Shown: positions 11,576 through 24,114, numbered from the stretch's first letter. The stretch is DNA of 64,000 nucleotides from Cunninghamia lanceolata (GCA_027924645.1 BSBN01000763.1:2480001-2544000), one strand, 5' to 3'. Translations and numbers: made by a program. The notes: a model not told the origin generated them from the sequence alone.

Positions 11576-12360
11576 CTACAACACAGTGGTCAAGGAATTA
11601 TGTTGTTCTTCAGTTAGGGCATTGTTAACATTCAACATTTTACATGGCATGATTTCCAATATTTTGGACACTAATTGAACAGATGAAAGATCATATCCAT
11701 TGATGTTGGGAATACACTCTTGTGGCAATAAAGAGTGGAAAAATTGGGATATTTCCTCTGAGGAATTTGTAGGTAGAATATTCTGCAGTGGATCTTGCAA
11801 ACATGACAGACAGTCTTCTTGTTGCGGGTCCCTACCATAGTTGTTCTATATAATGTGGTCAATTAAATTATCCTCATCTTGGTTTGTCAATAGGGGGCTA
11901 CGTTCAATGGTCATGAGAGTTTGCAGGGAATAGTTATTTTATTTTTCTATGGTAGGCCATATAACTTGCTCTAGATTTTCATGAGGTTGGGCTAGTGGAT
12001 AGAGGACCAACTTCTTAGTTATAGTGCCATTTGATATTATCATGTTCCTAGACCTACAACCTATGAATGCATCAGTTGTTACTAACCATGGTTTGTGTAA
12101 GATAAGTGGATACCCTGTAAGGTTAACCTTGGCTACAAGACTATAAAATCTACAGGGTACTCCCATGAGTCTAATGCTAAGAATATGTCTTCAATGATCC
12201 ATTTAGCTTTTATTGTGGACCTATATGCCAACTGTAAAATAGTTGGTGTAGGCCTGAGGTAATGTAGCTAAAGTAACTACATTGTTTCCCTAGTCATGAC
12301 ATTAATGGCTGACCCTAAGTCAATCGAGGTATTTTTGATGAGGGTCCCATTTATCTTAAC
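11576..12360 (-). pseudogene. G1 aspartic protease and protease-RT linker
   Basis: A protease active site reading SIDLGSAINVM lies at about 12300-12330 (DLGS where retroviral-type proteases have DTGA or DSGA). The rest of the fold continues to about 11940 in a shifted frame (LHKPWLVTTDAFIGCRSRN). The 11576-11860 part is linker between protease and RT. Both stops and frameshifts are present. Confidence 0.6.
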
Positions 12361-13424
12361 ATCCACTATTGGATTGCCAAGGTCAGTGTATTTAGGGACA
12401 ATTATATTCCCTAGCATGATATCAACAAGGTTCCCTAAGACATGGACTATCTAAGGATCCTTCCTTTTTCTCCTTGTCTTTTTAAGGAAAAGGTCCCTAA
12501 CTGTTTTGTATAAATTGGGATCTCCTTGATGGCTTGAATGAGGGGGATTTTGATATTGACATTCTTGAGTTGTCCTAATAGATCTATCTTAGCTTGGGTA
12601 TGATGTTTTGTAATGGTTAAATGCTTAGGGAAAGGAGGATCTGGACTTGAGATAGTCTAATTTACCTGATTTGGCTTAGGCTCCAAAGGTGAATTTTCTA
12701 AAGCTTTAGCTATGGGTTCCTCATCTACCATCTTAGTGATTCGGAGAGATGAAGGCCCAACTAATGTTTTCCCTGACCTAAGGTGGACATCACTCATCTC
12801 TACTCCATAAGTAGGGTATTGAATAGCCTCATTAGTGTATGCATGTTGTACATGATTGTTATTGGGGTTAGTTGTGGTGCTATTGGTGGCTGAGATGTTG
12901 GGTTTGATGGATTAGGCATAATAGCCTACTGTTGTGGCTGAGTAGACAACAAAGGTTGTGAGTAATTCATATTTTGGTTTTGTCATTGCTATCCCTTTTG
13001 CCATTGGTTTTGCTAAACTGGCCATTGAGGATTGTAATTAGGTCCTTGGAAATTTTATTGTTTCCATACATTAGGTTGCTGTTGATTCCAATTTTGCTGA
13101 GGGTTTTACCATTGTTGAGGGGTTTTTCATTGTTGAGGGTTTTGCCACTGGTTTTGGTTATTTGGCCAAGGTTGGGGGTTCCAACTAGAGAAATTATGGT
13201 TACCAATTGGAAATGATGCATTAAAACTTAGAGGGTCTTGTCGCATACCTTGTCTTGGTTGCCATGGCTTTCTTTGTGTAACATAGAATAGCTGCCCATC
13301 TTCACTTTCAAATGGTTGAAAATGTGGTTTCTCTGATTTGTCTTCTGTAATACTAGCCACCCTTTTGCACTTGCAATTGTCTTTCCTTTGTCTACAGTTG
13401 GGGCAGTACTCAATAAGTATTACC
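12361..13424 (-). pseudogene. G1 gag C-terminal, Asn/Gln/Pro-rich region with Cys motif
   Basis: Near 13370-13420 the frame reads YCPNCRQRKDNCKCKR, a cysteine cluster in the nucleocapsid position. Then comes a long low-complexity stretch rich in N, Q, P and W (WNPQPWPNNQNQWQNPQQ) down to about 12960. The remaining 12361-12960 is the gag-protease linker with no clear motif. Several stops break it. Confidence 0.55.
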
Positions 13425-14171
13425 TTAGCCTCTTCCTATTTCTTCTTTAAGTGTAGAGTATCCAAATGAGTAGCTAGGTGACTTATAATATCTTCTTTCA
13501 TGTTGGTTGGTCAGCAGGTTGCTCAATTCCACCCTTGAAACTAAATTAGATGTTCTTTCTCCCCTTATCTTCTTGGTAAAGGACCTTGAATATTTTTTGT
13601 AAAATTTGTAGATATCATCAAAGGGTGATTGAGACACATCTCCAACCCTAATAAGATTAAGGGTATCCATGCAGTCATCATTGATTCCTCCCAAAAATAC
13701 AAGCTTCAAGGATTCATCTTAGAGTTTATTCTATGGATTCATCTTTAGATAGAATTGGAACCTTTATACATAATCTTCCAATGGTTCATCCTCATTTTGA
13801 GTCATCCTGAAAATGTCATCTCTTCTCCTATCAATTCCTCTACAATAATCTTGGTACTTCTCTAAGAATTTTGTTTTCATTGTGTCCCAATCTAGAATAG
13901 CATCTTTACCTAGTCCCATAAACCATCTCAAAGTAGCATCTTTCAAGGTAGCAGGAAATAGATTGAGCCTATGAGCATCAATTGTGTTGTCATAGCTTCT
14001 ACACAGGACATCAAACTCAAACAAGAATGTATCTGGATCCTCAGTCACCAAACCATAGAAGATTGGTAATGTTGAAGGAGGTATATTCTTTAGAGCAGTA
14101 TCCCTCTCTTGGTTGGTAATTGGAAACTCAAAAATCACATGTTCTAGTGGATCATCCACTGCATCAGCCAT
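13425..14171 (-). pseudogene. G1 gag (retrotransposon gag core)
   Basis: Gag forms the particle that packages element RNA. The frame begins MADAVDDPLEHV at 14171. It shows the conserved gag core: IFYGLVTEDPDTFLFEFD, then RLNLFPATLKDATLRWFMGL, then a KFLEKY segment. The frame stays constant but has several stops between 13710 and 13766, and is then open again to 13425. The start is well placed about 350 bases inside the LTR and primer site. Confidence 0.8.
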
Positions 14172-14497
14172 GGTTAGGAAGGTTATTTCTATATTATCAG
14201 TAGATGAACTGATGAGAGGGAAAATTATTCTTCAGTAATACTCTCGCTCTGATCAATGTAGTCACCAATATCTGCTCCAGCTTGTTGGGTTGATGGGAGA
14301 AACATCCCCAATGCATCTCTCTGCCTCCACATATAATAGGTATGACTTTGTATAGCAACAACTCTTACACAATGTTAATGAAATGTTCTGGTATTTGGTG
14401 GGATGAGACCTAAGTATCCTATCTTCTGAAAGCAAAAAAAAATATTTAAACTAGGAAAGCTTGGAAATAATAGGAACTAATCTCTAAAAGTAGCACC

Positions 14498-14520
14498 ATC
14501 CCTAGAAACAACGCCAAAAA
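14498..14520 (-). other. G1 primer-binding site
   Basis: Immediately inside the LTR the minus strand reads TTTTTGGCGTTGTTTCTAGG. This resembles the TGGCGCCGTTGCCGGGGA primer site of Athila-type elements (complementary to tRNA-Asp, from general knowledge), with several substitutions. It fixes the element's orientation. Confidence 0.6.
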
Positions 14521-16009
14521 TGTAGAGTCTTTGCTATGTCTAGTAAACTTGGTGGCAATCACACAATTAAGAGGAAAAACCTAACTGAACAATCCACTAT
14601 AACCCTTGAAAAGACCTTCATTGAATTATCGACTAAGGCTAGTAAGCTTGTGATGGCACTGACACTGTATCTTCTTTTAAACATTTAGACCATCTAACTC
14701 ATCCTAATACAATTATTATAATTCAAACTACACAATGATAAAGGAAGTAATGCTGATACTATTGCTACAGGTACTTGCAATAGAAGACTGTAACTAATGA
14801 TTGTAAAGAAATGAACACTAGGTTTTTAACTTGGTATCAATAATTTATCCTATCTCCTAACATACACTCTACACTACTCCCGAGTACAAGAAGTTAAACA
14901 TCTAGAATATCTTGAAGAATCTAACACATTTATAAATTGATTGTTATAACAAAGTAACATACAAAAAATGAAGTGAGGGATAGTTACCTTGAGTGGCCCT
15001 TGCTCAAGTGATTGTCTCCACTAGTCTAACTCAAACTTAGTTTCTTAGATTAACACAATCATACTAATGCCAATTCATTCATTACACAATCCTTGCAATA
15101 TCACATAAGATTTTGCTGGCAGATTTTATTCATGCATTCATCATCAAAAACATAAACATTGTCTGTGTAACTATATCTCTAATTTGAACAAACTATTTCA
15201 AACTTGAAATCTTAAAACTTAAACTACCTCAACCACCAAGCCACACATATAGGCATGAGGGATTTTATTGGAGCAAGGTTTCTTAACTGAAATCATAAAT
15301 CACCACTCTCTACATACATGAGTGTGATAAATGCCAAGTAACTAATAACTAAAAAAGAAAGAAATAAGAGTCCTAATGAAATTGGAACTTCTTGTTGAAA
15401 TAGAGGAACATGGACTAGCTGAATTAGTCACATTAGGCTTCTAGCTGCAACAAAATCCTTCTCCCTCGATTGTATTTATTAATTGCTATCACAATGCATA
15501 ACCATCTTCATCAATTGTCTCCATGCTATAGTTGCTGCATTCAATTTATCTTGGAACTTCCCCTGTTCTTCTATTTGGGAATTCTTTGTTTGCGAGATGC
15601 ACCTTGCAGTTGTTGAGGGATACAATCCATCTTCTCTAGCTGCAAGAGTTAGTTCACAAAAGATGCACACAATACTAACAACCATAATTAAGCACATATA
15701 TCCTTTACAATCCATAGATGATTCCCACACATAATCATGCACCATTAATCATATTAAAACCATATTTCCATATAATTAATAATCAAGTTTAGGTCTACAT
15801 AATGAACATAAAAGATAACAAAGTGTAGGAATATGTATAGGATAAATGTTTGAGAATGTCTGAGAATTTGCATAAAAACATAAGAAACTAGCCAATAACT
15901 AGACCCATCAAGAAATGTAAATTTGGTTTGTAGGAGATTAGCTCCTTCATTCAACTTGTCTTTGATAGAGGTAAGTAGTTGAATCAATTTTCTGTAGGGT
16001 TAGCCTACA
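14521..16009 (-). repeat. G1 5' LTR
   Basis: In minus orientation it begins TGTAGGCTAACCCTACAG at 16009 and ends GACTCTACA at 14521, giving TG...CA ends beside the primer site. Length 1489 bp. The partner LTR is missing, so its age cannot be estimated and the outer boundary rests only on the TGTAG/CTACA ends. Confidence 0.65.
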
Positions 16010-16439
16010 GTGTCCCAAAATTTTGACCACAATCAACTTTCTTTCATGCCTTCATGCTAATGACTGTGTGTTCTCTTGTCTATACGCCATTATTGTAAAT
16101 ATATTTTTGTTGTTTCCCCTATTCATTTTTTTATTTTGGTATGTCGGGAGATATTTTGTAGTTCTCACTATGCCATACAAGTTTGCCACACGTCTTGAAC
16201 CAGAGCCAGTGTTAGTTCTTGAAAACTAGTTCCCTACTTGCATTTTTTGCTCAAAAATCCATCGAGAAATCCCACTTTATGCCTTCAATGTTGAACCTAT
16301 TGATGATAACCAATCAAAGATGTCTTTCATAGGTTTTTGTTTGTTTGCCTTTTGAGAATACAAGGGAAAAAGCCTAAAAAAGTTGGTTAAGTCCTAATTT
16401 CTGAGTGTTTCCTTATGTTTTGGCCTTAGTTAGAGTTTC
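16010..16439. other. Host DNA right of G1, nothing recognised
   Basis: No terminal repeats or protein motifs. A 68-codon plus-strand reading frame at 16023-16229 is hydrophobic and looks fortuitous. The bases GTGTC at 16010-16014 would be the G1 target duplication if the other side were preserved. Confidence 0.35.
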
Positions 16440-16919
16440 AAAGTTTCAGGCTCCTTCCTTTTGTTGTGTTGTCCCTGTCGACTCCAAGGTCCAAGGCTTA
16501 AAATTTGCCTAAGTGTTGAAATTTTTCTAATTGGGGTAGAGTGTTGGAGGTCAGAGTTTTAGCCTTCCATCTTATTCAGTGTTGTGGAGTGGAGGACCTG
16601 AATGCCAAAGTCCAATGGGTCTACTTGTTCAAAATCATTCTAAGTATGAAGTGTGCGGTGGAGCTCAGAGCTCTTCTTCCTTACTTTGTAGAAGGTGAAA
16701 TGTGGAGGGCTCGATGACTAATCCTTAATAGATGTTCTCTTCTTTGTGCTGAGGGTGATTGACAGGGTTCCTCTCTTTCCTCTTCTTGATGGAAAATGCA
16801 TAAGGTGGAAAGCTCAAGGGCTGACCCTTGGCGTTTTCATAATTTTTCCTAAGTGTGTCAGAGGTTGGAGTTCGGTCTTCCTTTCTTCCATCTTCTTCAT
16901 GGAAGATAGAAGGTGGAAG
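16440..16919. repeat. 108-bp host minisatellite, left part
   Basis: A degenerate unit with the anchor AAGGTGGAAG...GGCTCGA...GACT recurs at about 16583, 16691, 16800 and 16908, a spacing of 108-109 bases. The array is cut by C1 at 16920. It continues at 28280-28391 and again after L1 at 37891, with anchors near 28384, 38069 and 38177 (the last two 108 apart). Confidence 0.6.
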
Positions 16920-17842
16920 TGTTGAAGGCAGAAGACAAATGAGAGGGGGGTGAATTAGTTGTAACAAAAGTTTTAGACCCTCATAAGCATGCTACGCAAC
17001 ACTCACATAATCATCAAATCAAGTCCTCAATTAGTGTAAACTTCTAGGTCAACCAAACGGTGTAAACATAGAGGATTCTTCATCACATGATTCCACGATC
17101 ACAACCATAACTTGTGGACCATGTCCATAGATTTAAATCATTCTAGGAATATCCACAAACAACTTGAGGTCACATGGAAATCAACAAATTCATCCACAAC
17201 AACTTTCACCTGAAGAAGGCTCACTGTCTACTCACAACCAACACTGTTGAACTCTGCTACATAGTAACTTGCTTTACGGAGCATCATACCACAAGATTTT
17301 TGGATAGATAAGGACCTTATAGGCTTAAATCTAGAACCACAACACCCAAAACGACTTTGCAGAGAAATGCGGAGAAAAATATTTTCTACCAGACACCTCT
17401 GAACAAATAAGAAACACTGTCAAATCCTATTCTCAAACTAGTGAACATAACTTTCAGATCATAGCAATTCAAAGCACCAAATTCTGGATTTAGCATCTTA
17501 CACCACTTCTCAACAGTATATCCAAATTGCACACTCAAATTTCCAACATAGAAGAAATACAAAGCAAAACCTCGAGAAGTATACTGTAAGCCAGGAGACT
17601 CCTTCAACACACTGTTTTCAGTATTATTCAAATTTTCTCAAAAGCACTTGGAAACCCAACTACATAGGCATATTCTCAACAATTTTAGCATCTATACAAG
17701 GGATCCAAACCCCTTTTTAGTAAAGTAACTGAATCAAACAACACTAAACAATACTAACAACATCAGAAGAAATAGTTGACACCAATGACAACACAAACAT
17801 GTTGGCATCAATGACAACACCAATTAGCACATACTTGCAACA
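16920..17842 (-). repeat. C1 3' LTR with internal deletion
   Basis: It matches the 5' LTR at both ends (TGTTGAAGGCA... and ...CATACTTGCAACA in plus orientation). It lacks a block of roughly 700 bases equivalent to about 26715-27410 of the 5' copy, so it is 923 bp instead of 1632. The missing block includes the CCATGGTTTTTCGC-type segment and most GTGAGCC repeats. Confidence 0.85.
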
Positions 17843-17855
17843 ATCTCCCCCTTTG
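17843..17855 (-). other. C1 polypurine tract
   Basis: The minus strand reads CAAAGGGGGAGAT directly against the 3' LTR start. This is the primer for plus-strand DNA synthesis. The same 13 bases precede the 3' LTRs of C3 and S1. Confidence 0.85.
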
Positions 17856-18233
17856 TCATTGATGGAAACATATGATTTGAAAAAACATCATGACACAACT
17901 CTGTATTAATCTTACTCTCCCTCTTTCTTTTACACATCTTGCTCTCTTCCTCTACATTTGTTTTTCACATGAACTCTCTCCTCCTTTGACATCAATGGCA
18001 AAGGGTTGCATACTTTTTCAAAACTCTCTTCTTTTGATTGATACTCCACATACTTGCACTATCCTCAACTACTCTGTATACTCCCCCTACTTATAATAAT
18101 GATTAACACAACTACTTGTTCCCCCTGAGAGGTAGCCTCCATGTCCAGAAAAGAATGAATCTTGAATCGTACTGGACTAATGCATCTCCTTATGCATCTA
18201 GTTCAAAGATGGGGAAATAACCCCTAACTTCTC
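17856..18233 (-). other. C1 3' untranslated region
   Basis: Between the end of pol and the polypurine tract. Pyrimidine-rich on the plus strand, with no reading frame of interest in the element's orientation. Confidence 0.6.
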
Positions 18234-18673
18234 TCATAGATACTCAAATGTATCCTTGGGAAGAGCCTTGGTGAATATGTCAGCAACTTGATCCTTTGTA
18301 GGCACATACTCAAGCTTTACTTCATTCTTTGTAACCTTCTCTCTCAGAAAGTGATACCTAATTGAAATATGCTTTGTCTTTGAATGCATCACCAGATTCT
18401 TTGAAATGTTAATGGCACTAGTATTATCACAAAAGATAGGAATTGGATCATCATTCTTAACTTTGATATCCTTCAAGGTTTGTCTCATCCATAACACTTG
18501 TGTACAACAAGATGTTGTTGCAATGTACTTTACTTCTGTAGTAGATAAAGATATTGAATCATGCTTCTTGCTTAACCAAGATACAACTCTATCTTCAAGA
18601 AAGAATGCACCACCACTTGTACTTTTTTTGTCATCTACACATTCGGCCCAATCTGCATCTGTGTAAGCACTTA
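18234..18673 (-). pseudogene. C1 RNase H, C-terminal two thirds
   Basis: It contains AYTDADWAECVDD (first Asp), STTEVKY (Glu position), IFCDNTSAINISKN (Asp) and HSKTKHISIRYHFLRE, ending PKDTFEYL. These are the standard copia RNase H motifs. It is separated from the RT part by the solo LTR. A stop in a Gln or Arg position breaks the frame near 18498-18520. Confidence 0.85.
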
Positions 18674-20334
18674 TGTCATGTCCCTTTTTCCAAATTTTCT
18701 AAAAATAACAACTTACTAAAATAGTAATTTGGCAGTCCCAAAATAACAAATCAGGATCAACTGATAGTTTTGGAAATAATAATAAATTTGGTGACTTAGT
18801 TGAGATTAGGATATTATTTAAACACCAAATATATTTTTATTTAATTATTTTCCCTACTTGGGTGTGGCATCCTAAAATAGCTTGCTTTTGGCATTTAGTG
18901 GCTATGACAAGCCAAAACAAGTGGTACAGAGCATGGGGAATGGAAGAAATTAGTGGACACTTGGCACTAGAGGTTACATACACTTCATTTACGAGAATAT
19001 TTCCCCTTTGGGTCATGAGTTTTTGAGTTGACACTTTTATTGCATGTCGGTGCCTTAAAAAATGCATTTTGAGTTGTCAAAAGATGCCTTTTAAGTGGTA
19101 CAATATGAAAGGCTAATTTTAGAGATATTATAATGCATTTTATGACTTATGTAAGTGCCTAGATTTGGGGAAAAATATTTAGACATGAATCTAAACATGG
19201 TGAAAGTTTCCAGATGTCCAAGGAGGCTATAAATATTGTTTATTTTGTATTCAGAGGGACTATTGCAGATTTTACATTTTCTCTTGCAGAGCTGATGCTT
19301 TGTGATTTCTTCAGTGGATAGGGAAACCATTGGAGATGAAGCTTGTGGCCAGTGGACATGAGTTTTCAGCAGTCTAATGGTGGTGTTCTTGGGTTGTAGA
19401 TAGCAATCTCACTTTAGAGGTTCTTGGGTTGTAGATAGCAATCTCACTTCAGAGGTTACATCAGAGTTGAAGGATTGTAGTAGATTTAATAATGTTTGTG
19501 TTCGTAGGGTATTTATGTGCATTGGGTGAGTGTTTTAGGTGTTGTTTATTGTGTTGTTTGTATTTTCTATTGTTTAATAGTTTGTGGGCTATGTGTGATG
19601 CTGTACATCATCATTTACAGTGCCATATTCCAACCATATTGTGCTGTATGTAACATTCTGGGGTTTGGAGACATTTTCATGTTATATACTTTATGTATTC
19701 AACATTCGGTGTAATGGGTTGTAGCTGAAATTGCATAATTTCTATAGGAATTTGCTGATGGGTCATTTTTCTATATCATACCTATGTACATGTGGTTTGC
19801 ATCAGAAAATCAAATAATTTTTTATTGAGGAGCTTTCATGCATTTTGGGGTTTCATTGGTTGTCAGCAGTGTTGTGCAGAAATGTAGTTTCGGGAAGTAT
19901 TGGTATGGAGATTCATTCTCAATTTGGTATTGTTGGTGGTTTCTACTATGTGGTGGCTTATTTTTGTTCTTCATCTGTTCTAGTACCTTGGTTCAGCTAT
20001 TCCATGCTGGGACGTTGTTCTTGGGGTTTCAGGGTGTTTGGAGTAGTTTACATATGTGTAGTTTTAGCTTGTCTTAGTGTGGTGATTAACAGATTTGTTG
20101 TGAAGTGTTGCAGATGTTGTGGCTTTTGTAAATTAGTGTTGTAGGTCTGATTTGATTTCATTTATATCAGAAAACCACAATAAAAAATATTGGAGTTGTT
20201 TATGTTCATTCTGGTGTAATTTCGGTGAAGACTAGTCAACTAGTTTTGGTGTTTTAATGCATATTATTGCTAAATTTGTTAAATGCATTTTCAGATTGGG
20301 ATTTTATAATAAAAATCAAATTGAGTACATTACA
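18674..20334. repeat. Probable solo LTR inside C1 RNase H
   Basis: It has TG...CA ends in both orientations (TGTCATGTCCC at 18674; TACATTACA ending 20334) and an imperfect 5-bp duplication, ACTTA versus ACTTT. Joining the flanks restores the reading register between YPMNNEFN and AYTDADW. No coding region inside. It resembles neither family 1 nor family 2, so the family is unknown and the orientation is not set. Confidence 0.65.
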
Positions 20335-21708
20335 ACTTTGGTTAAATTCATTGTTCATGGGATACCACAAACCATGATCCGAAGTGCCCTTCAAATTCCT
20401 AAATATCCTCTTCATAGCCATGACATGTGACTCTCTAGGATTTGTTTGAAATCTTGCCACAAGATAGACCACATGCATGATATCTGGCCTGGTAGTAGTT
20501 ATGTACAGTAGTCCTCCAATCATTGATCTATATTTGCTCTGATCAACCTTAGGGGATTTATCATTCTTGCTCAGCTTGCAACCAATTGTCATGGGGGTAC
20601 AAACTGGTTTAGAATCTTCCATTCCAAACTTTTACAATAGTTCCTTGACATGCTTCGATTGTGAAATGAAAATGCCCTTATCTGTTTGATTGATTTGCAG
20701 CCCAAGAAAGAAGTTAATCTCTCCACACATTGACATCTCAAATTCTTTTTGCATTTCATTTGCAAAGTCCTTACACATACTTTCATTTCCACCGAAGATT
20801 ATGTCATCCACATAGACCTCAACAATCAGGATTTGATGTTTTCTTACCTTGATGTACAAATTACTGTCTACAGACCCTTTGTTGAATCCATACTGCAATA
20901 AATACCTATCTAACCTTTCATACCAAGATTTGGGAGCTTGCTTTAGTCCATACAATGCCTTCTTCAATCTGCATACCATATCTGGTTTGTCTGATAATTG
21001 AAATCCATCTGGTTTCTCTATGTAGACTTCTTCTTCCAACTCACCATTTAGAAAAGTAAACTTCACATCCATCTGATATACCTTGAAATCCTTATGTGTT
21101 GCAAAAGCTAGAAAAAATCTAATAGCCTCCATTCTTGCTACCGGAGAAAATGTTTCCTCATAGTCTATTCCTTCCACTTGTGAGCACTCCTTACACACAA
21201 GTCTTGCCTTGTTCCTTATTACTTCTCCATTCTCATTCAACTTGTCCTTGTATACCCACTTAGTTCCAATCACATTCTTATTTTTTGGTCTTGGGACAAG
21301 TTCCCAAGTTTGATTCTTCTCAATCTGCATTAGTTCTTCTTCCATAGCTTTGATCCAATTCCCATCCTTTGATGCCTCAACTACTGTTTTAGGTTCAACT
21401 TTGGAAAGTAAGCATAAATTTACTTGATCTTTAGCAGCTTTGCTTCTTGTTAGTACACATTTGCTCTTGTCACCAATGATCTGATCTTCTGTGTGATGCC
21501 TTTGCACATATTTGGGAGTTTTAGGATCTTTTTCTAGGACTTCTTGTTCTTCAACTTGTACTTCTATTTTGGGAGTTTCTTGAGCTTCAACTTGCACTTT
21601 CTTCTCTTTGATCTTTTCTTCTTCTTCGCAAGAAGACTCTTCTAATTCATATCCATTAATCTCTAAAAACTTTTGTATATCTTCATCTAACATTAGCACT
21701 TTCAACAA
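20335..21708 (-). pseudogene. C1 reverse transcriptase and start of RNase H
   Basis: The longest open part is 358 codons (20632-21708). Motifs in order: [60 protein letters not shown] (catalytic Asp), [17 protein letters not shown] and YVDDIIFGG at about 20800 (catalytic Asp pair intact). A TAA at 20632-20634 replaces a Lys codon (compare ELLKKFG in C3), and the same frame then continues with SMIGGLLYITTTRPDI. The linker before RT (21500-21700) is acidic and low-complexity. Confidence 0.9.
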
Positions 21709-22200
21709 TATTTCTTAGCCTCTTATTATAGCACCAGTAACCTTTGCTTTTGTTAGAGTATCCAAGGAAAATACCTTCATCACTTCTTGCATCAAACTTT
21801 CCTAGTTCTTCATCTCTTCTGATATAACATTTGCTTCCAAAAACTTTGAAATATTTAATAGTGGGAATCCTTCCATACCATAGCTCATATGGAGTCTTTG
21901 TATTATTTGCTTTCACTTGTACTCTTTTCTATATGTAGATAGTAGTATGAATTACTTCTCTCTAGTAGACTTTCAATAGGTTTGCTTCCTTTATCATTGT
22001 TCTTGTAGCTTCTTGAATAGTCTTGTTTTTCCTTTCAACCACTTCATTCTACTGGGGAGTTCTAGCAGTAGATAGATGCCTCTTTATCCCATGATTCTCA
22101 CAAAAGATGTTAAACTCATTAGAAGTAAACTCTCCACCTTTGTTAGACCTCAAACATTTGGTTTTCATATCCAATTCATTTTCAACCATTGCTTTAAATG
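21683..22200 (-). pseudogene. C1 integrase, second half
   Basis: A minus-strand reading gives CLRSNKGGEFTS-like sequence (second Asp position changed to Asn) and STARTPQ*NEVVERKN with a stop at the Gln of the usual QQNG motif. Then comes TPYELWYGRIPTIKYFKVFGSKCYIRR and DEGIFLGYS, the copia integrase C-terminal signature. Stops and the altered acidic residue mean it is dead. Confidence 0.8.
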
Positions 22201-23622
22201 CGTTAAACATATCTAGGGCTTACAATATTTTCTTAAGAAAAGTGATGACAAGGTGTCGTTGTACCTCATCATTTAATCATATTTTAGATGTTAAAATCTA
22301 GGGGCTGTGTCCTCAGCTATCTGCAATTAGGGATTCTATAGTTACCAGTTTTCCTAGCTAATATTAATAACTTCTACCAATTTGAAGAGATTAATCTGTC
22401 TACTTACTAAATGAATTCAAGGAATGCTGAAAACAGAATTAAACAAGAAGTTACTTAAGCAATCTTAAAAATAGTAACATGCATCTATCTATTCAAATTA
22501 GTAAATACTTTTCACAGCAAAATCTGAAATACAAAACAATGGTACTAGCCTTCTGCCTTGGTGGTGAGAGTGGGCCCTTGCTCCACACCCTTGGGGCTGA
22601 AGGCTACAGTAGGGAATCAACACAAAAGAATAAGATCACAACTAAATTCAATCCAAGTCCATTCGCTTTGCATTCATGAAAACTATTGATATCAAAGAAA
22701 TGAGATTGCTCAGAATCAAAATAAATCAATCATTGTATATTTCTTCTGCTATTTCTATAAGTATTTATAAAATGAGTGATGACATATCACTTATCTTATC
22801 TACCAATTCTTCTATGAGATGACATCCATCTCTTTATTACATTAGCTGTCTAACTATGGAAAAATAATCATGCAATAAAGTAGATTGAGTGGAACAGAAG
22901 TCCACTCAGAATTCTAAGTTTAAGTCTTAATACATTTGGGTAGCGAGGCCCTGAAAATATGGATATTGAATTAGTTCTATTAGTAACTCATGCAAAAACT
23001 TTAAAAAGATAAAAATTCCAGCAGTTAACTAAAGATGACCCTTCACCACTCAGGTGATGATTTGAGTGAATGAGGGGTATTACGATCACTGCTGAGAGTG
23101 CCTGATCGGTAGCTTATGCTGGAAATATGCCCTGCTCTCAGGAGGCACTAGAGATATCTGTCCCTATCTGTAGCTCTGGAGATATGTCTGTAGCTCCAGA
23201 GATATGTCTGTAGCTCCAGAGATACCATTGTGGCCTTCTTGTTCAGCTCCAGAGGTGCTCCAGACTCCCGTCCAGCTTCGGAGAGGCTTTTCTCTTTACT
23301 TCAAAACTTCTGGTGTCATGGTATTCTGGTATTGTCTACGGAGATCATTGAAGACTACCTTCGGAGATGCACAAAATTGTCGTTCCAAGCATCTACACCT
23401 ATTGATTCAAAAAGAGAGAAGTTTTCTGCATTTTTCCATCAATTCCATGCACATTAGTCTCTCAATTAGAAATTATGATCTTAAGTAATTTATCTCAATT
23501 AATTATTATCTAGAACGATCTTGCTAGCCTATTCAAGTGTAGACATTAGGAAAGATGGAATCAAGAAGGAGAAAAGGAGAGGTAAAAAGATGTATTCCAT
23601 GGGTGCTACTTGGCACTCATCA
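22201..23622. repeat. Insertion of unknown identity inside C1 integrase
   Basis: The integrase reading stops at a Trp-Ala-Thr position near 23625 and resumes at PheLysAlaMetValGlu near 22198. About 45 expected bases are missing between them, so the insertion came with a deletion or its ends have eroded. In minus orientation the inserted DNA begins TGATGAGTGCCAAGTAG and ends near TTTAACGCA, which is LTR-like, but no target duplication is visible. It contains a 20-bp repeat three times at about 23166-23223 (unit ATGTCTGTAGCTCCAGAGAT). No protein motif. Confidence 0.55.
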
Positions 23623-24114
23623 AGTGGCCCAAGCCATTCTAGAGCAATCATTAATAAATAACATGAAATACCTATCACCTTGAAAAATCCTTACTTTGGT
23701 AGGACCACACAGGTCTATATGCACCAACTCCAACAATTTGGTAGATGAATGATCCTTGCTTTTGAAGCTTCTTCTAGTTTTTTTTCCAAACTAACATTCC
23801 ATACAAATAATAGTAATAGGCTTTGTTAACTTTGGCAAATCTCTCACAGCTTGAATTGAACTTATCCTTACTAGGCTATCAAAATTGATGTGACACAATC
23901 TCCTATTCCATAACCAACTCTCACTGATCTGAGATGTAAGACAATAACTAATACCACCTTTGAGATGATAAACATTTCCACATGTCTTCTTTCCAGCAAC
24001 AATTACTATTCTGAAGCCTTTTCTGATCTCACACACATCTTTCTGAAACATAAGATTGTACCCTTTGCTACACATATGTTCAACACTCAAGAGATTATTC
24101 TTTAAACCTTTGAC
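23623..24114 (-). pseudogene. C1 integrase, first half
   Basis: It reads LWNRRLCHINFDSL (HHCC zinc-domain histidines), then a CMEC cysteine pair, then LELVHIDLCGPT (first catalytic Asp) near 23690-23720. A stop follows the cysteine pair near 23790. Continues from the protease of the downstream duplicate copy. Confidence 0.8.

Larger units (their letters stand above)
7233..16009 (-). mobile_element. G1: decayed Ty3/gypsy element, Athila-like, 3' LTR missing
   Basis: On the minus strand the order is LTR (16009-14521), primer site, gag, protease, reverse transcriptase, RNase H, integrase, which is the Ty3/gypsy order. The integrase tail resumes on the far side of the inserted solo LTR, at 7424 down to about 7345. 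After that come about 100 unassigned bases and then the minisatellite. The 3' LTR and polypurine tract are therefore absent, lost by truncation. Every domain carries stops or frameshifts. The Athila-like assignment rests on the TTTTGGCG-type primer site and the style of gag and RT; it is moderately sure. Confidence 0.8.

Noticed and set aside
12974..13216. Plus-strand hydrophobic reading frame of 80 codons
   Set aside because: It is the complement of the Asn/Gln-rich gag region of G1; Leu-rich strings are expected from that.
19517..20144. Cys/Val-rich plus-strand frames
   Set aside because: Lie in a non-coding solo LTR; overlapping frames with no motif or consistent codon pattern.
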